Source of the DNA: Cellulophaga sp. 20_2_10
GTDB taxonomy: Bacteria > Bacteroidota > Bacteroidia > Flavobacteriales > Flavobacteriaceae
Direction of reading: 5' to 3'
Assembly: GCF_023476645.1 (NCBI RefSeq)
Contig: NZ_JAMCOJ010000006.1
Span: forward strand, 1-64,000
Length of the DNA stretch: 64,000 nt
The notes under the pieces are model-generated. The model was not told the origin of the DNA. It saw nothing but the letters and a program-made list of their open reading frames with translations, and did no database searches. This document shows, in pieces, positions 42,177 to 50,961 of this stretch. The position numbers and the translations under genes were made by a program. Every line of letters starts with the position of its first letter. The first letter of the stretch is position 1.

Positions 42177-42812
42177 ATGATAGCAAAACTCTTAAAATCA
42201 ATTTTTAGAACAAAACCTTTGTTCCAATTAGAAGAAAAAGATCCTATGAAAAAGTTTTTAGTCGTTGGCCTTGGTAATATTGGCGCAGATTACACAGAAA
42301 CTAGACATAATATTGGCTTTAAAATTCTTGATGCTTTTGCTAAAAAAGAAGACTTGGTTTTTGAACCTCAAAAACTAGGAGCCGTTACTACATACAAAAT
42401 TAAAGGACGTACTATTCTTTTTCTACAACCTTCTACGTATATGAACCTAAGCGGAAAAGCAATACGTTACTGGCTAGAAAAAGAAAAAATTCCCCAAGAA
42501 AATCTTTTGGTTATTACCGACGATATTAATTTACCTTTTGGAACCATTAGAGTCAAAACTAAAGGTAGCGATGGCGGACATAACGGTTTAAAAGACACCC
42601 AAAACACACTACAAACTACAACATACAATAGATATAGATTTGGTGTTGGTGCCGATTTTGGCAAAGGAAAACAAGTAGACTATGTTTTAGGCGAGTGGAA
42701 TCAAGAAGAGAAAGATAAAATGCCTGAGCGCTTAGAAAAGTCTATAGAACTAATTAAATCTTTTGTTTTAGCTGGTATCAAAATAACAATGAACAGCTTT
42801 AACAATTCTTAA
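42177..42812 (+). CDS. pth: Peptidyl-tRNA hydrolase, 211 aa
   Basis: Frees tRNA from peptidyl-tRNAs released by stalled ribosomes. Core motifs: FLVVGLGNIGADYTETRHNI (residues 25-44, with catalytic His in RHNIGF), LLVITDDINLPFGTIRVKTK, and GSDGGHNGLKD. ATG 42177 yields the roughly 20-residue N-terminal extension common in Flavobacteriaceae (IAKLLKSIFRTKPLF); the core starts at Met 42246. The stop touches the stop of the opposite gene with no gap, and no terminator is visible. Confidence 0.93.
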   Translation: MIAKLLKSIFRTKPLFQLEEKDPMKKFLVVGLGNIGADYTETRHNIGFKILDAFAKKEDLVFEPQKLGAVTTYKIKGRTILFLQPSTYMNLSGKAIRYWLEKEKIPQENLLVITDDINLPFGTIRVKTKGSDGGHNGLKDTQNTLQTTTYNRYRFGVGADFGKGKQVDYVLGEWNQEEKDKMPERLEKSIELIKSFVLAGIKITMNSFNNS

Positions 42813-43490
42813 TTATTTCACTCTAAACTCGTAAACACCAGAGTCAGACGCATTACCCTCTTTATCTGTAGTAACTACTTTCCAATAGTATACCGTACTA
42901 GCTGTTACACTTACACTTACGCTTGTATTATCTACACTATTTGTGGCCAACAAAGCAGTTGGCGGTGTTGTTTCAGAAAAATAAACTTTATAAGTAGCAA
43001 TATCATTATCTACATCTTCTGTAAGCCATTCTAAAGTAACATCATTATTAATATCTTTAAATACTGTTTGTCCTGATTTAGGCGCTATAATCTCTGCTGC
43101 AAATGGGGGATATGTTGTTTCCGAACCGGCATTGTAGAATTTCCAAATCTCACTAGACCTCGTTTCAGAAACCTCATCGTTTTTAGACGTTACAAACCAA
43201 GAATACGCAAGTCCTTTATCTAAAATCACTTTTTGTTTTGTTGCCGTTGTTGTTAAGGTCTGCGTTACGTATGTACTTAAATTTGTTATTTTAATCTCGT
43301 ATAAATCGGTTCTACTAGAAGCATTCCACTCCAATTCTACCTCACTTGTATTTGTTCCATCAATAGACACCCCTGTTGTACATTCAGAACTTTTTAAAGG
43401 AAACATCAATATTGGCGTAGTCGGTGGCTTAGGTGAACTCTTAGAGCAAGACAACACTACAAAACATAAAAGCACTATTATTTTTTTCAT
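42813..43490 (-). CDS. Lipoprotein with two fibronectin type III-like domains, 225 aa
   Basis: Lipoprotein signal (VVLSC, about residue 15). Two Fn3-like modules: SEVELEWNASSRTDLYEIKI (about residues 49-120) and NDVTLEWLTEDVDNDIATYK (about 148-225, ending STVYYWKVVTTDKEGNASDS). They are likely to bind other surface proteins. The ATG overlaps the stop of the large metalloprotease gene (ATGA), so the two are translationally coupled and probably work together on the cell surface. Confidence 0.85.
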   Translation of the reverse strand: MKKIIVLLCFVVLSCSKSSPKPPTTPILMFPLKSSECTTGVSIDGTNTSEVELEWNASSRTDLYEIKITNLSTYVTQTLTTTATKQKVILDKGLAYSWFVTSKNDEVSETRSSEIWKFYNAGSETTYPPFAAEIIAPKSGQTVFKDINNDVTLEWLTEDVDNDIATYKVYFSETTPPTALLATNSVDNTSVSVSVTASTVYYWKVVTTDKEGNASDSGVYEFRVK

Positions 43491-46400
43491 CTCTTAATTA
43501 ATTTTGTTTGTCCCTTTACTTCTACGCCTTCAAAATATAAAATATACATTCCTTTTGCCAAACTAGAAACCTCAAGGTTTACCATACCATTGTTTATGTT
43601 ATGCTCTTTTTGCTGTACTACTTGTCCGCCTATTTTATAAATAGTAACCGTTACCTTACCAGACAATGCGCCTACATAAGCTACGGTTTCAGACACTACT
43701 GGGTTAGGAGATATTACAGGGTTAGTTGCTATATAAATTTGCTCTTCATATACGCCTTGACACTCTAGACCAGTACTTACTTTTATTGTATTTAAACCAT
43801 TTTTTAGCGTTAAGCTATGTTTAGCATCTGTGGTTTGCACAGCTACACCGTTTAATTCTATAGTATACAAAACGGCCCCAGCAAGGTCTAACTTTAACGT
43901 AGTATTCGCTACTGCAGAAAGTACAGAAAGTACATCTGGCTCTGTAACAACAACTGTTACACAGTATTCTTCATACACTTTTACACCATCTGCACCTGTA
44001 ATACACAGCACATAAGTACCGGCATTTAAATTAGAAATTGTAGTAGTGTCTGTAAAATTAGTTGTAGAATTTACTCCTGCACCAGTAACCACAACAGTAT
44101 AATCTATTTCTTCTACTGCATCAATAATAATTTCACCATTATTTGTTGTTGTACAAGACTCACTTGCTACAGAAATAGCAAAGTTATCTGACTTAAATCT
44201 ATATACAGCACAACCACGCACATCTACCTCTACACCATTTGGTGTTCCCAAACACATATCATCACCATCATCAAAAACACCATCGTTATCTGCATCAGGA
44301 CGCAATGCACCTTCAGCACAAATATCTAAACTAAAATCTATTATTTCTCCTCCGTCGGATGATGCTCCATCTTTCACCTCTAAAATCCACTCCCCCAACA
44401 TAGACTCTCCATTTAAAGAACCCAAAGAACCTAAAGGCCTAACCGACCCTTCAATTGCTGCACCTGCACCACTACCACAAACAAAACTTGGTGCTGCATC
44501 ATCAAAAACAGCATTTATATCTTGAAATTCACCACAAGAACTAGATGTTAACACTACTCTTGTTCCTTGTGGAGATAGTAAACTTATGGTTAAATCAGAT
44601 AAAAAAGTATGCTCTAAATTTAGATTCACTTTTACAGCTGTAATTAGCAAATCATCTAAAAAAGTAATTTTAGACTGTAATATAGAAGTACCAACAGTAG
44701 GGATTACTTTTGGTAAATCTTCAGCAATTTTAGTAGCACAGCTTACTAAGGCGGTTGTAAAACTATATGCCGGACCAAAAGTACCTTCAGCGCATAAACT
44801 CTTTGGCTTTACTCGCCAATAATAAGTTGTCTCCGCTACTAAATTAGTGGGTTTATACTCAGAAAAAGGAGTCGTTTTTGTTTCTACAATAGTACTAAAA
44901 GAAGGGTCTGTGGCTATTTCTAGATCGTAAGACGTATAAGCCTCACTTAACTCCCATAAAAGAGTTTCATTATTGCCTACCCCTATTGCTCCATTAGCTG
45001 GAGAAATTAAACCTACATCTGCAAAAGTTGTATTCCCTATAACCAAAGTTACAACTACTGCCGTAGCGTTTGATGCTGAGTTAGACAACACTGTAATTTC
45101 ATATGTACCAGGAGCTACATTTGCCGTATTAGAAAATGTAAGATTCACATCCGTATTGTTTACGTCTGCTGTAGGCACAGAAAATGCAACACCTAAATTA
45201 GTTGGAGCTCCAAAAACACTAAACGTAGAGGTTTCACTAAAACCATTATTTACCGTGTATTTAAAAGGAATTATAACATCATTAGGCTGACACGTACTAT
45301 AGGTTAGCTTCTCAAATTCTAAATTAACATCAGACGTATTTATTGTAAAATTAGATGAGTTTATAGCATAATACACATTATTTGTAGGCATAACACGTAT
45401 TCTTGCCGTTGTAGTTACCACATTTGGAATTTGTACAATTTCTGACCCATCATTAACTATGCTTTCTGCCAATACTATAGGGAATGATAATCCTGAATCT
45501 ATAGACAAATAAATAGAAACGGTTTCTGTATTTATTGGAGCAGCACTTGTACCTGCCACATCCCAATTTACCTGATGCACAGAACCAGATTGGTACACCT
45601 CATTAGTTGATTGTGTCGTAACCTTAAACGGCCCTGCAGCATTCACCACACGAACATTCATAGTTTCAGAAACCACCTGACCTCCTCCTACTACATTATC
45701 TCTTACTGTAAATGCAAAATTTAAATCTCTTTCAACATCAGATAATGTCTCCCAAGAAGACCCTTCAGAAGGATTAGTCTGAGTTAAAACTCCTTGAATT
45801 ACACGTTCTATTTTAGGGAAATAGCGTTCGTTATCTGTTGTAGGTTTTAACGATCTAAAATTAGCTCCACTAGGATTCTCAGGACCAAAATTAGTACGCG
45901 TTACCACACCATTATCTATTTGTTCCCAGGTATAAGTAAGCACATCTGCAGCATCTGGGTCAGTAGCTTCACCTGTTAAAACAAAAGGTGTAGATTTTGG
46001 AATTATATAGTTTGATAAAGGACTTATTACTGGAGGATTATTAGTGATAGACGTAGTAACACCACAACTTAAACCACTAACATATTCTGCGATCTGAAAA
46101 ATACTATAATAATGAAAATAATCATCTCCATTGGCTTGCACATTATTACCATCTGCAATACCTGCATACCCCATAATTGTTGTTCCACTTGCTGGCTCTA
46201 CCTGCACCAAAGAACCTTCAGAATCAAAAGACCACGTATGGTTTGCTCCAAATTGATGACCAATTTCGTGCGCAACAAAATCTACATCAAACAAATCTCC
46301 TTCTGGTGTGCTACGAGAAGAATAGGCTCTTCCTTTCCAATTAGCATCACACACAGAACCTACTGTACCCGCATTACCACCATTTGGCCCTTGATGAAAA

Positions 46401-47257
46401 AGGTGTCCAACATCATAGTTTGCAGATCCAATTACTGTAGAAAATGTATTTTGCGCTTGCGTATTTAAACTTCCAGAATACGGATCTGTAGTCGCATCTG
46501 TATATATAACTTGGTCTGTATCTGCTATTAATTCTAAATGTATTCCTAAGTCAATTTCAAAAACTTCATTAACCCTAGTTAGTGTTGCATTTATAGCCGC
46601 TAAAGCATCTGCAACAGAACCTCCGTGATAGGCTGTATACTCGCCAGATGCAGATATCGCGATTCTAAATGTTCTTAAAGTTTGATCGTCTATTAATTTT
46701 AATGCAGATGTATTTTTTTTAGCTGACACTACTTCTTTAGTATCACATATAAATGCGTCTTTTTCAGAATGTGCATTTGCGCTGTACACTATATATTGCC
46801 CTTCTTCATTTTTAGATGGTTGCATATACGTTGCATCTTCTATACCATCGTGCACCAACATACTTTGTATTCCTTTATGAGAAACACTAAAACGCAATCG
46901 GTCTTTAGGATTTGCAATACCGTAACCTATATAAGACTTTATGTTTGGATACTTTTTAGCCAATTCTGGAGCAAAAACAGCGTGTTCTTTGACAGAAAAA
47001 GGAACCACATTTCCCTTACCATCAGGAAAATAAACTATTTTTTCTCCTTTAGAACTTGTAACAAACTCTAAGGTTTTAGAAAAAGTTGACGTATCTAAAT
47101 AAAACGTTTTTGTTTTATTTACGTCTAGATTTTGCATAGATTTAGAAACTAAATTATGCTGCAAACTACCAGTTTTCCAATAATTCTGTTGTGCTAGCCC
47201 GTAAAAGCTACCAAATAATATGGTTATTGAAAAAACAAGGCGTAGTTTTGTAATCAT
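43487..47257 (-). CDS. Secreted reprolysin-type zinc metalloprotease with T9SS C-terminal domain, 1256 aa
   Basis: The order is signal peptide (FYGLAQ), propeptide, then an M12B catalytic domain with the zinc site HEIGHQFGANH at about residues 330-340 and the Met-turn region GTTIMGYAG. After it come several Fn3-like modules, a proprotein convertase P domain (LEHTFLSDLTISLLSPQGT to GEWILEVKDGASSDGG), a thrombospondin type 3-like calcium segment (DADNDGVFDDGDDMC), and a T9SS type A sorting domain (VISPNPVVSETVAY, ending TKLIKR). It is secreted through T9SS and digests proteins outside the cell. ATG 47257 is preferred to TTG 47278. Coupled by ATGA to the Fn3 lipoprotein. Confidence 0.92.
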   Translation of the reverse strand: MITKLRLVFSITILFGSFYGLAQQNYWKTGSLQHNLVSKSMQNLDVNKTKTFYLDTSTFSKTLEFVTSSKGEKIVYFPDGKGNVVPFSVKEHAVFAPELAKKYPNIKSYIGYGIANPKDRLRFSVSHKGIQSMLVHDGIEDATYMQPSKNEEGQYIVYSANAHSEKDAFICDTKEVVSAKKNTSALKLIDDQTLRTFRIAISASGEYTAYHGGSVADALAAINATLTRVNEVFEIDLGIHLELIADTDQVIYTDATTDPYSGSLNTQAQNTFSTVIGSANYDVGHLFHQGPNGGNAGTVGSVCDANWKGRAYSSRSTPEGDLFDVDFVAHEIGHQFGANHTWSFDSEGSLVQVEPASGTTIMGYAGIADGNNVQANGDDYFHYYSIFQIAEYVSGLSCGVTTSITNNPPVISPLSNYIIPKSTPFVLTGEATDPDAADVLTYTWEQIDNGVVTRTNFGPENPSGANFRSLKPTTDNERYFPKIERVIQGVLTQTNPSEGSSWETLSDVERDLNFAFTVRDNVVGGGQVVSETMNVRVVNAAGPFKVTTQSTNEVYQSGSVHQVNWDVAGTSAAPINTETVSIYLSIDSGLSFPIVLAESIVNDGSEIVQIPNVVTTTARIRVMPTNNVYYAINSSNFTINTSDVNLEFEKLTYSTCQPNDVIIPFKYTVNNGFSETSTFSVFGAPTNLGVAFSVPTADVNNTDVNLTFSNTANVAPGTYEITVLSNSASNATAVVVTLVIGNTTFADVGLISPANGAIGVGNNETLLWELSEAYTSYDLEIATDPSFSTIVETKTTPFSEYKPTNLVAETTYYWRVKPKSLCAEGTFGPAYSFTTALVSCATKIAEDLPKVIPTVGTSILQSKITFLDDLLITAVKVNLNLEHTFLSDLTISLLSPQGTRVVLTSSSCGEFQDINAVFDDAAPSFVCGSGAGAAIEGSVRPLGSLGSLNGESMLGEWILEVKDGASSDGGEIIDFSLDICAEGALRPDADNDGVFDDGDDMCLGTPNGVEVDVRGCAVYRFKSDNFAISVASESCTTTNNGEIIIDAVEEIDYTVVVTGAGVNSTTNFTDTTTISNLNAGTYVLCITGADGVKVYEEYCVTVVVTEPDVLSVLSAVANTTLKLDLAGAVLYTIELNGVAVQTTDAKHSLTLKNGLNTIKVSTGLECQGVYEEQIYIATNPVISPNPVVSETVAYVGALSGKVTVTIYKIGGQVVQQKEHNINNGMVNLEVSSLAKGMYILYFEGVEVKGQTKLIKR

Positions 47258-47305
47258 ACAAAGCAATTTAATATTCAAAAATAGTCTTTTTATTATTTTA
47301 GTCTC

Positions 47306-48235
47306 GTGATAACAATCAAAAGCATTTCAAAATTCGACAAAGCACACTCTTCCGTTATTACAATTGGTACTTTTGACGGCGTGCATATTGGTCATAAAAA
47401 GATATTAGAAAGACTCATAAATAGTGCCAAACTATTAGAAATAGAAAGTACTGTACTTACTTTTTTTCCGCATCCAAGAATGGTTTTGCAACAAGATAGC
47501 AATATAAAGCTACTTAACACTATTGAAGAAAAGGAAATGATCTTAAGCAAGTTAGGTTTAGATTTTTTAATTATTCATCCTTTTTCTAAAGAGTTCTCTA
47601 GACTTAGCGCCATAGAATTTGTTCGCGATATACTAGTTAATAAACTCAATACTAAAAAAATTATTATAGGATACGACCATAGATTTGGACGTAACCGTAA
47701 TGCAGACATAAATGATTTAAAAAATTTTGGCACTACATTCGACTTTAACGTAGAAGAAATTACTGCTCAAGAAATAGACGATGTCTCTGTTAGCTCTACC
47801 AAAATAAGAAAAGCACTTGCAGACGGTAACGTAGCAAAAGCCAATAGTTACTTGGGTTACAATTACATGCTTACCGGGGTTGTTACCAGAGGTAAAGGAC
47901 TAGGTAGGCAATTAAATTTCCCAACTGCAAATATCCATATAGAAGAAGATTACAAGCTAATTCCTAAAAATGGCGTGTATATTGTAAAAGCGAACATAGG
48001 CCACACTACGGTATTTGGAATGATGAATATTGGCTTTAACCCTACCGTAAATGGTAAAGAGAAAACCATAGAAGTACATTTCTTTAATTTTGATGAAGAT
48101 CTTTACGACAAAAAAATACAAGTAGATATTCTTGAACGTATTAGAGACGAAGAAAAATTTAATTCGGTTAACGACTTAAAAATACAACTTACCAAAGACC
48201 AAGAAACGGCTACGAGCATAATTTCTAAATTATGA
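47306..48235 (+). CDS. ribF: Bifunctional riboflavin kinase/FAD synthetase, 309 aa
   Basis: Converts riboflavin to FMN and FMN to FAD. The N-terminal FAD synthetase domain has ITIGTFDGVHIGHKKILERL and VSSTKIRKAL; the C-terminal kinase domain has GVVTRGKGLGRQLNFPTANI and NGVYIVKA. The length is normal. Start at GTG 47306, as no ATG lies upstream within the frame. The stop overlaps the next ATG (ATGA), forming a two-gene operon with the HTTM protein. Confidence 0.96.
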   Translation: MITIKSISKFDKAHSSVITIGTFDGVHIGHKKILERLINSAKLLEIESTVLTFFPHPRMVLQQDSNIKLLNTIEEKEMILSKLGLDFLIIHPFSKEFSRLSAIEFVRDILVNKLNTKKIIIGYDHRFGRNRNADINDLKNFGTTFDFNVEEITAQEIDDVSVSSTKIRKALADGNVAKANSYLGYNYMLTGVVTRGKGLGRQLNFPTANIHIEEDYKLIPKNGVYIVKANIGHTTVFGMMNIGFNPTVNGKEKTIEVHFFNFDEDLYDKKIQVDILERIRDEEKFNSVNDLKIQLTKDQETATSIISKL

Positions 48236-49542
48236 GTTCCTTTCTATTTAAAAAAATAGATAACGCTGGTTTAATCCTTTTTAGAATCTTTTTTGGCATT
48301 TTAATTAGCCTAGAATGCTATGGAGCAATCCTTACTGGCTGGGTAAGAACCAATCTTGTAGAACCTACTTTTAATTTTTCTTTTATTGGGTTCGAGTGGC
48401 TAAACACCCTTACAGGACCAGGAATGTATGTCTATTTTTTGGGTATGGGTACTTTAGGTATTTTTATCTCTATTGGTTACAAATACAGATACAGCATGCT
48501 CGCTTTTGCGCTGTTATGGACTGGTGTCTATTTAATGCAAAAAACATCTTACAACAACCATTACTACCTGTTAATGCTTATTTCCTGGATCATGGTATTT
48601 TTCCCTGCCAATACAGACATCTCTGTAGATTCTAAAAAAAATCCTGAACTCCGCACTACTAAAATGCACGCGTATTACAAATACATAATTGTGCTGCAAC
48701 TTATTATTGTTTACACCTATGCTTCTGTTGCAAAACTATATGCAGATTGGTTAGACTTTGGTTTTATAAAGGTATTAATGCAAGGCAAAGCAAACTATTT
48801 TTTGGTAGGCGAGTTTTTACAGCAAGCTTGGGTACATAAAGTGGTTGCTGTTTTTGGTATTTTGTTTGATCTTTTAATTATACCAGCCTTACTCTGGAAA
48901 CCAACTCGAAAAATTGCGTTTATACTAGCCGTATTTTTTCATTTGTTTAATTCTATTGTTTTTCAGATTGGCATTTTCCCCTATTTAGCTTTGGCGTTTA
49001 CCGTGTTCTTTTTTGAACCACAAAAGCTAAGGAAAATCTTTGTGATGGTAGAGAAAAAAAATGTCTCCGCTGTAGTGGCAACACCAAAACATAAGAATCT
49101 AATTATTGGCGTCTGGGTTATTTACTTTTTATTTCAACTAGGACTACCTATACGTCATCACTTTTTTAAAGACGATGTTCTCTGGAACGAGCAAGGCCAT
49201 AGACTTAGTTGGCGTATGATGTTGCGTTCGCGTAGCGGAAGTGTAAGCTTTAAAACTGTAGATAAAAAGACGAATGAAGAAAAGCGTATAAATCTAAACG
49301 ACTACCTAACAAAAAAGCAACGTAGAAAAATTGGGGCTTACCCAGATTTTATTTGGCAATTTGCGCAACATTTAAAAGAAGAAGCCCAGAAAAATAATAA
49401 AGACGTGGCCGTATACGTAAACTCTAGGGTAAGTATTAATGGTAAACCATACAAGCCTTTTATAGATCCAATGGTTGACTTAGCACAAGAAAAGTGGCAT
49501 CATTTTAAACATAATACGTTTATTTTACCTAGCCCAAAATAA
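48232..49542 (+). CDS. HTTM domain (vitamin K-dependent gamma-carboxylase-like) membrane protein, 436 aa
   Basis: At least seven TM segments in the first 320 residues, starting GLILFRIFFGILISLECYGA, followed by a soluble C-terminal part (GHRLSWRMMLRSRSGSVSFK, residues 322-341). The HTTM domain is shared with vertebrate vitamin K-dependent gamma-carboxylase; bacterial homologues have no settled function. Its coupling to ribF by ATGA overlap is curious, as the partner supplies flavins. Confidence 0.85.
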   Translation: MSSFLFKKIDNAGLILFRIFFGILISLECYGAILTGWVRTNLVEPTFNFSFIGFEWLNTLTGPGMYVYFLGMGTLGIFISIGYKYRYSMLAFALLWTGVYLMQKTSYNNHYYLLMLISWIMVFFPANTDISVDSKKNPELRTTKMHAYYKYIIVLQLIIVYTYASVAKLYADWLDFGFIKVLMQGKANYFLVGEFLQQAWVHKVVAVFGILFDLLIIPALLWKPTRKIAFILAVFFHLFNSIVFQIGIFPYLALAFTVFFFEPQKLRKIFVMVEKKNVSAVVATPKHKNLIIGVWVIYFLFQLGLPIRHHFFKDDVLWNEQGHRLSWRMMLRSRSGSVSFKTVDKKTNEEKRINLNDYLTKKQRRKIGAYPDFIWQFAQHLKEEAQKNNKDVAVYVNSRVSINGKPYKPFIDPMVDLAQEKWHHFKHNTFILPSPK

Positions 49543-49582
49543 AATACGTAAGTCAAACTCTTCAAGTTTTACGCATTCTCTT

Positions 49583-49612
49583 TTGCGCAATCCCTTTTTA
49601 CCATTAAATTTG
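49583..49612 (+). promoter_or_regulatory. Candidate Bacteroidota promoter of serS
   Basis: TTG at 49583-49585 and TAAATTTG at 49605-49612, separated by 19 bases. This is a full match to the -33 TTG and -7 TAnnTTTG consensus. It leaves a short leader before the ATG at 49631. Confidence 0.6.
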
Positions 49613-49630
49613 CTTTTAAAATTTTAATAG

Positions 49631-50902
49631 ATGCTACAGCTTCAAGCTATTCGAGAACAAAAAGACGAGATCATTATCGCCCTAAAAAAGCGTAATGTAG
49701 ATGCAACTCCTTTGTTAGAAAACGTAATTTCATTAGACGACAAACGTAGAGATGTACAAACCAAATTAGACAACACACTTGCAGAAAGCAATAAGTTATC
49801 TAAAGAAATTGGTATGCTTTTTAAATCCGGTAAAGCAAATGAAGCCACTATTCTAAAAGAACGCACTGTTACTTTAAAAGAAGATTCTAGAACATTCCAA
49901 GAAGAATTAAACACTGTTGCAGAAGAATTGCAAGCATTGTTATACCAGATTCCTAATGTGCCACACCCAAGTGTACCAGCAGGAAATACGGATGAAGACA
50001 ACGAAGAAATTTTTAGAGAAGGTGATATCCCTAAATTGGTAGACGGCGCTTTACCACACTGGGAACTTGCCAAAAAATACGATATAATAGATTTTGAACT
50101 AGGTGTTAAAATTGCTGGTGCTGGTTTTCCTGTGTACAAAGGAAAAGGAGCTAGACTACAACGCGCACTTATTGCTTATTTTCTAGATAAAAATACAGCT
50201 GCTGGTTACCAAGAAATTCAGGTTCCGCATTTGGTAAACGAAATTTCTGGATACGGAACAGGACAATTACCAGATAAAGAAGGACAAATGTACCACGTTA
50301 CCGAGGATGATTTGTACCTAATACCAACGGCAGAAATACCAATAACTAATATTTTTAGAGACACTATTGTGAACCAAAAAGATTTCCCAATTACGTACAC
50401 AGGGTATACACCTTGTTTTAGAAGGGAAGCTGGTAGTTATGGTGCACATGTCCGTGGCTTAAATAGATTACACCAGTTTGATAAGGTTGAGCTTGTACGT
50501 GTAGAGCACCCAGACAATTCTTATGCTGCCTTAGACGGAATGGTAGAACATATAAAAGGCATTTTAAGAGAATTAAAATTACCTTATAGAATATTGCGCC
50601 TTTGTGGTGGTGATCTTGGTTTTACATCTGCTCTTACGTTCGATTTTGAAGTATTTTCTACAGCACAAGATCGCTGGTTAGAGATTAGTTCTGCATCTAA
50701 CTTTGAGGCGTACCAAACCAACCGTCTTAAATTACGCTTTAAAGACGAAAACGGTAAAAGTCAGCTTGCACATACACTTAACGGTAGCTCATTAGCATTG
50801 CCTCGTGTATTAGCAGGTATTTTAGAGAATTACCAAACGGAAAACGGAATTAAAATCCCAGAAGCACTTGTGCCTTACTGTGGTTTTGATATCATAGATT
50901 AA
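49631..50902 (+). CDS. serS: Seryl-tRNA synthetase, 423 aa
   Basis: Charges tRNA-Ser. An N-terminal two-helix coiled-coil arm (residues 1-110, with LKERTVTLKEDSRTFQEELN) and a class II core: YQEIQVPHLVNEISGYGTGQ, PTAEIPITNIFRDTIV, FRREAGSYGAHVRGLNRLHQ (motif 2) and NGSSLALPRVLAGILENYQT (motif 3). The length is normal. Preceded by a consensus Bacteroidota promoter. Confidence 0.97.
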   Translation: MLQLQAIREQKDEIIIALKKRNVDATPLLENVISLDDKRRDVQTKLDNTLAESNKLSKEIGMLFKSGKANEATILKERTVTLKEDSRTFQEELNTVAEELQALLYQIPNVPHPSVPAGNTDEDNEEIFREGDIPKLVDGALPHWELAKKYDIIDFELGVKIAGAGFPVYKGKGARLQRALIAYFLDKNTAAGYQEIQVPHLVNEISGYGTGQLPDKEGQMYHVTEDDLYLIPTAEIPITNIFRDTIVNQKDFPITYTGYTPCFRREAGSYGAHVRGLNRLHQFDKVELVRVEHPDNSYAALDGMVEHIKGILRELKLPYRILRLCGGDLGFTSALTFDFEVFSTAQDRWLEISSASNFEAYQTNRLKLRFKDENGKSQLAHTLNGSSLALPRVLAGILENYQTENGIKIPEALVPYCGFDIID

Positions 50903-50961
50903 AGCTCTTTTAACAGCAACTATCTATATTCTTGGTATCTTTACCCTAAAAAATAGATTTC

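Noticed and set aside
46112-47071. Frames of 100-118 codons on the + strand
   Set aside because: Antisense to the metalloprotease gene, rich in Cys, Ile and His in a way expected from reverse reading.
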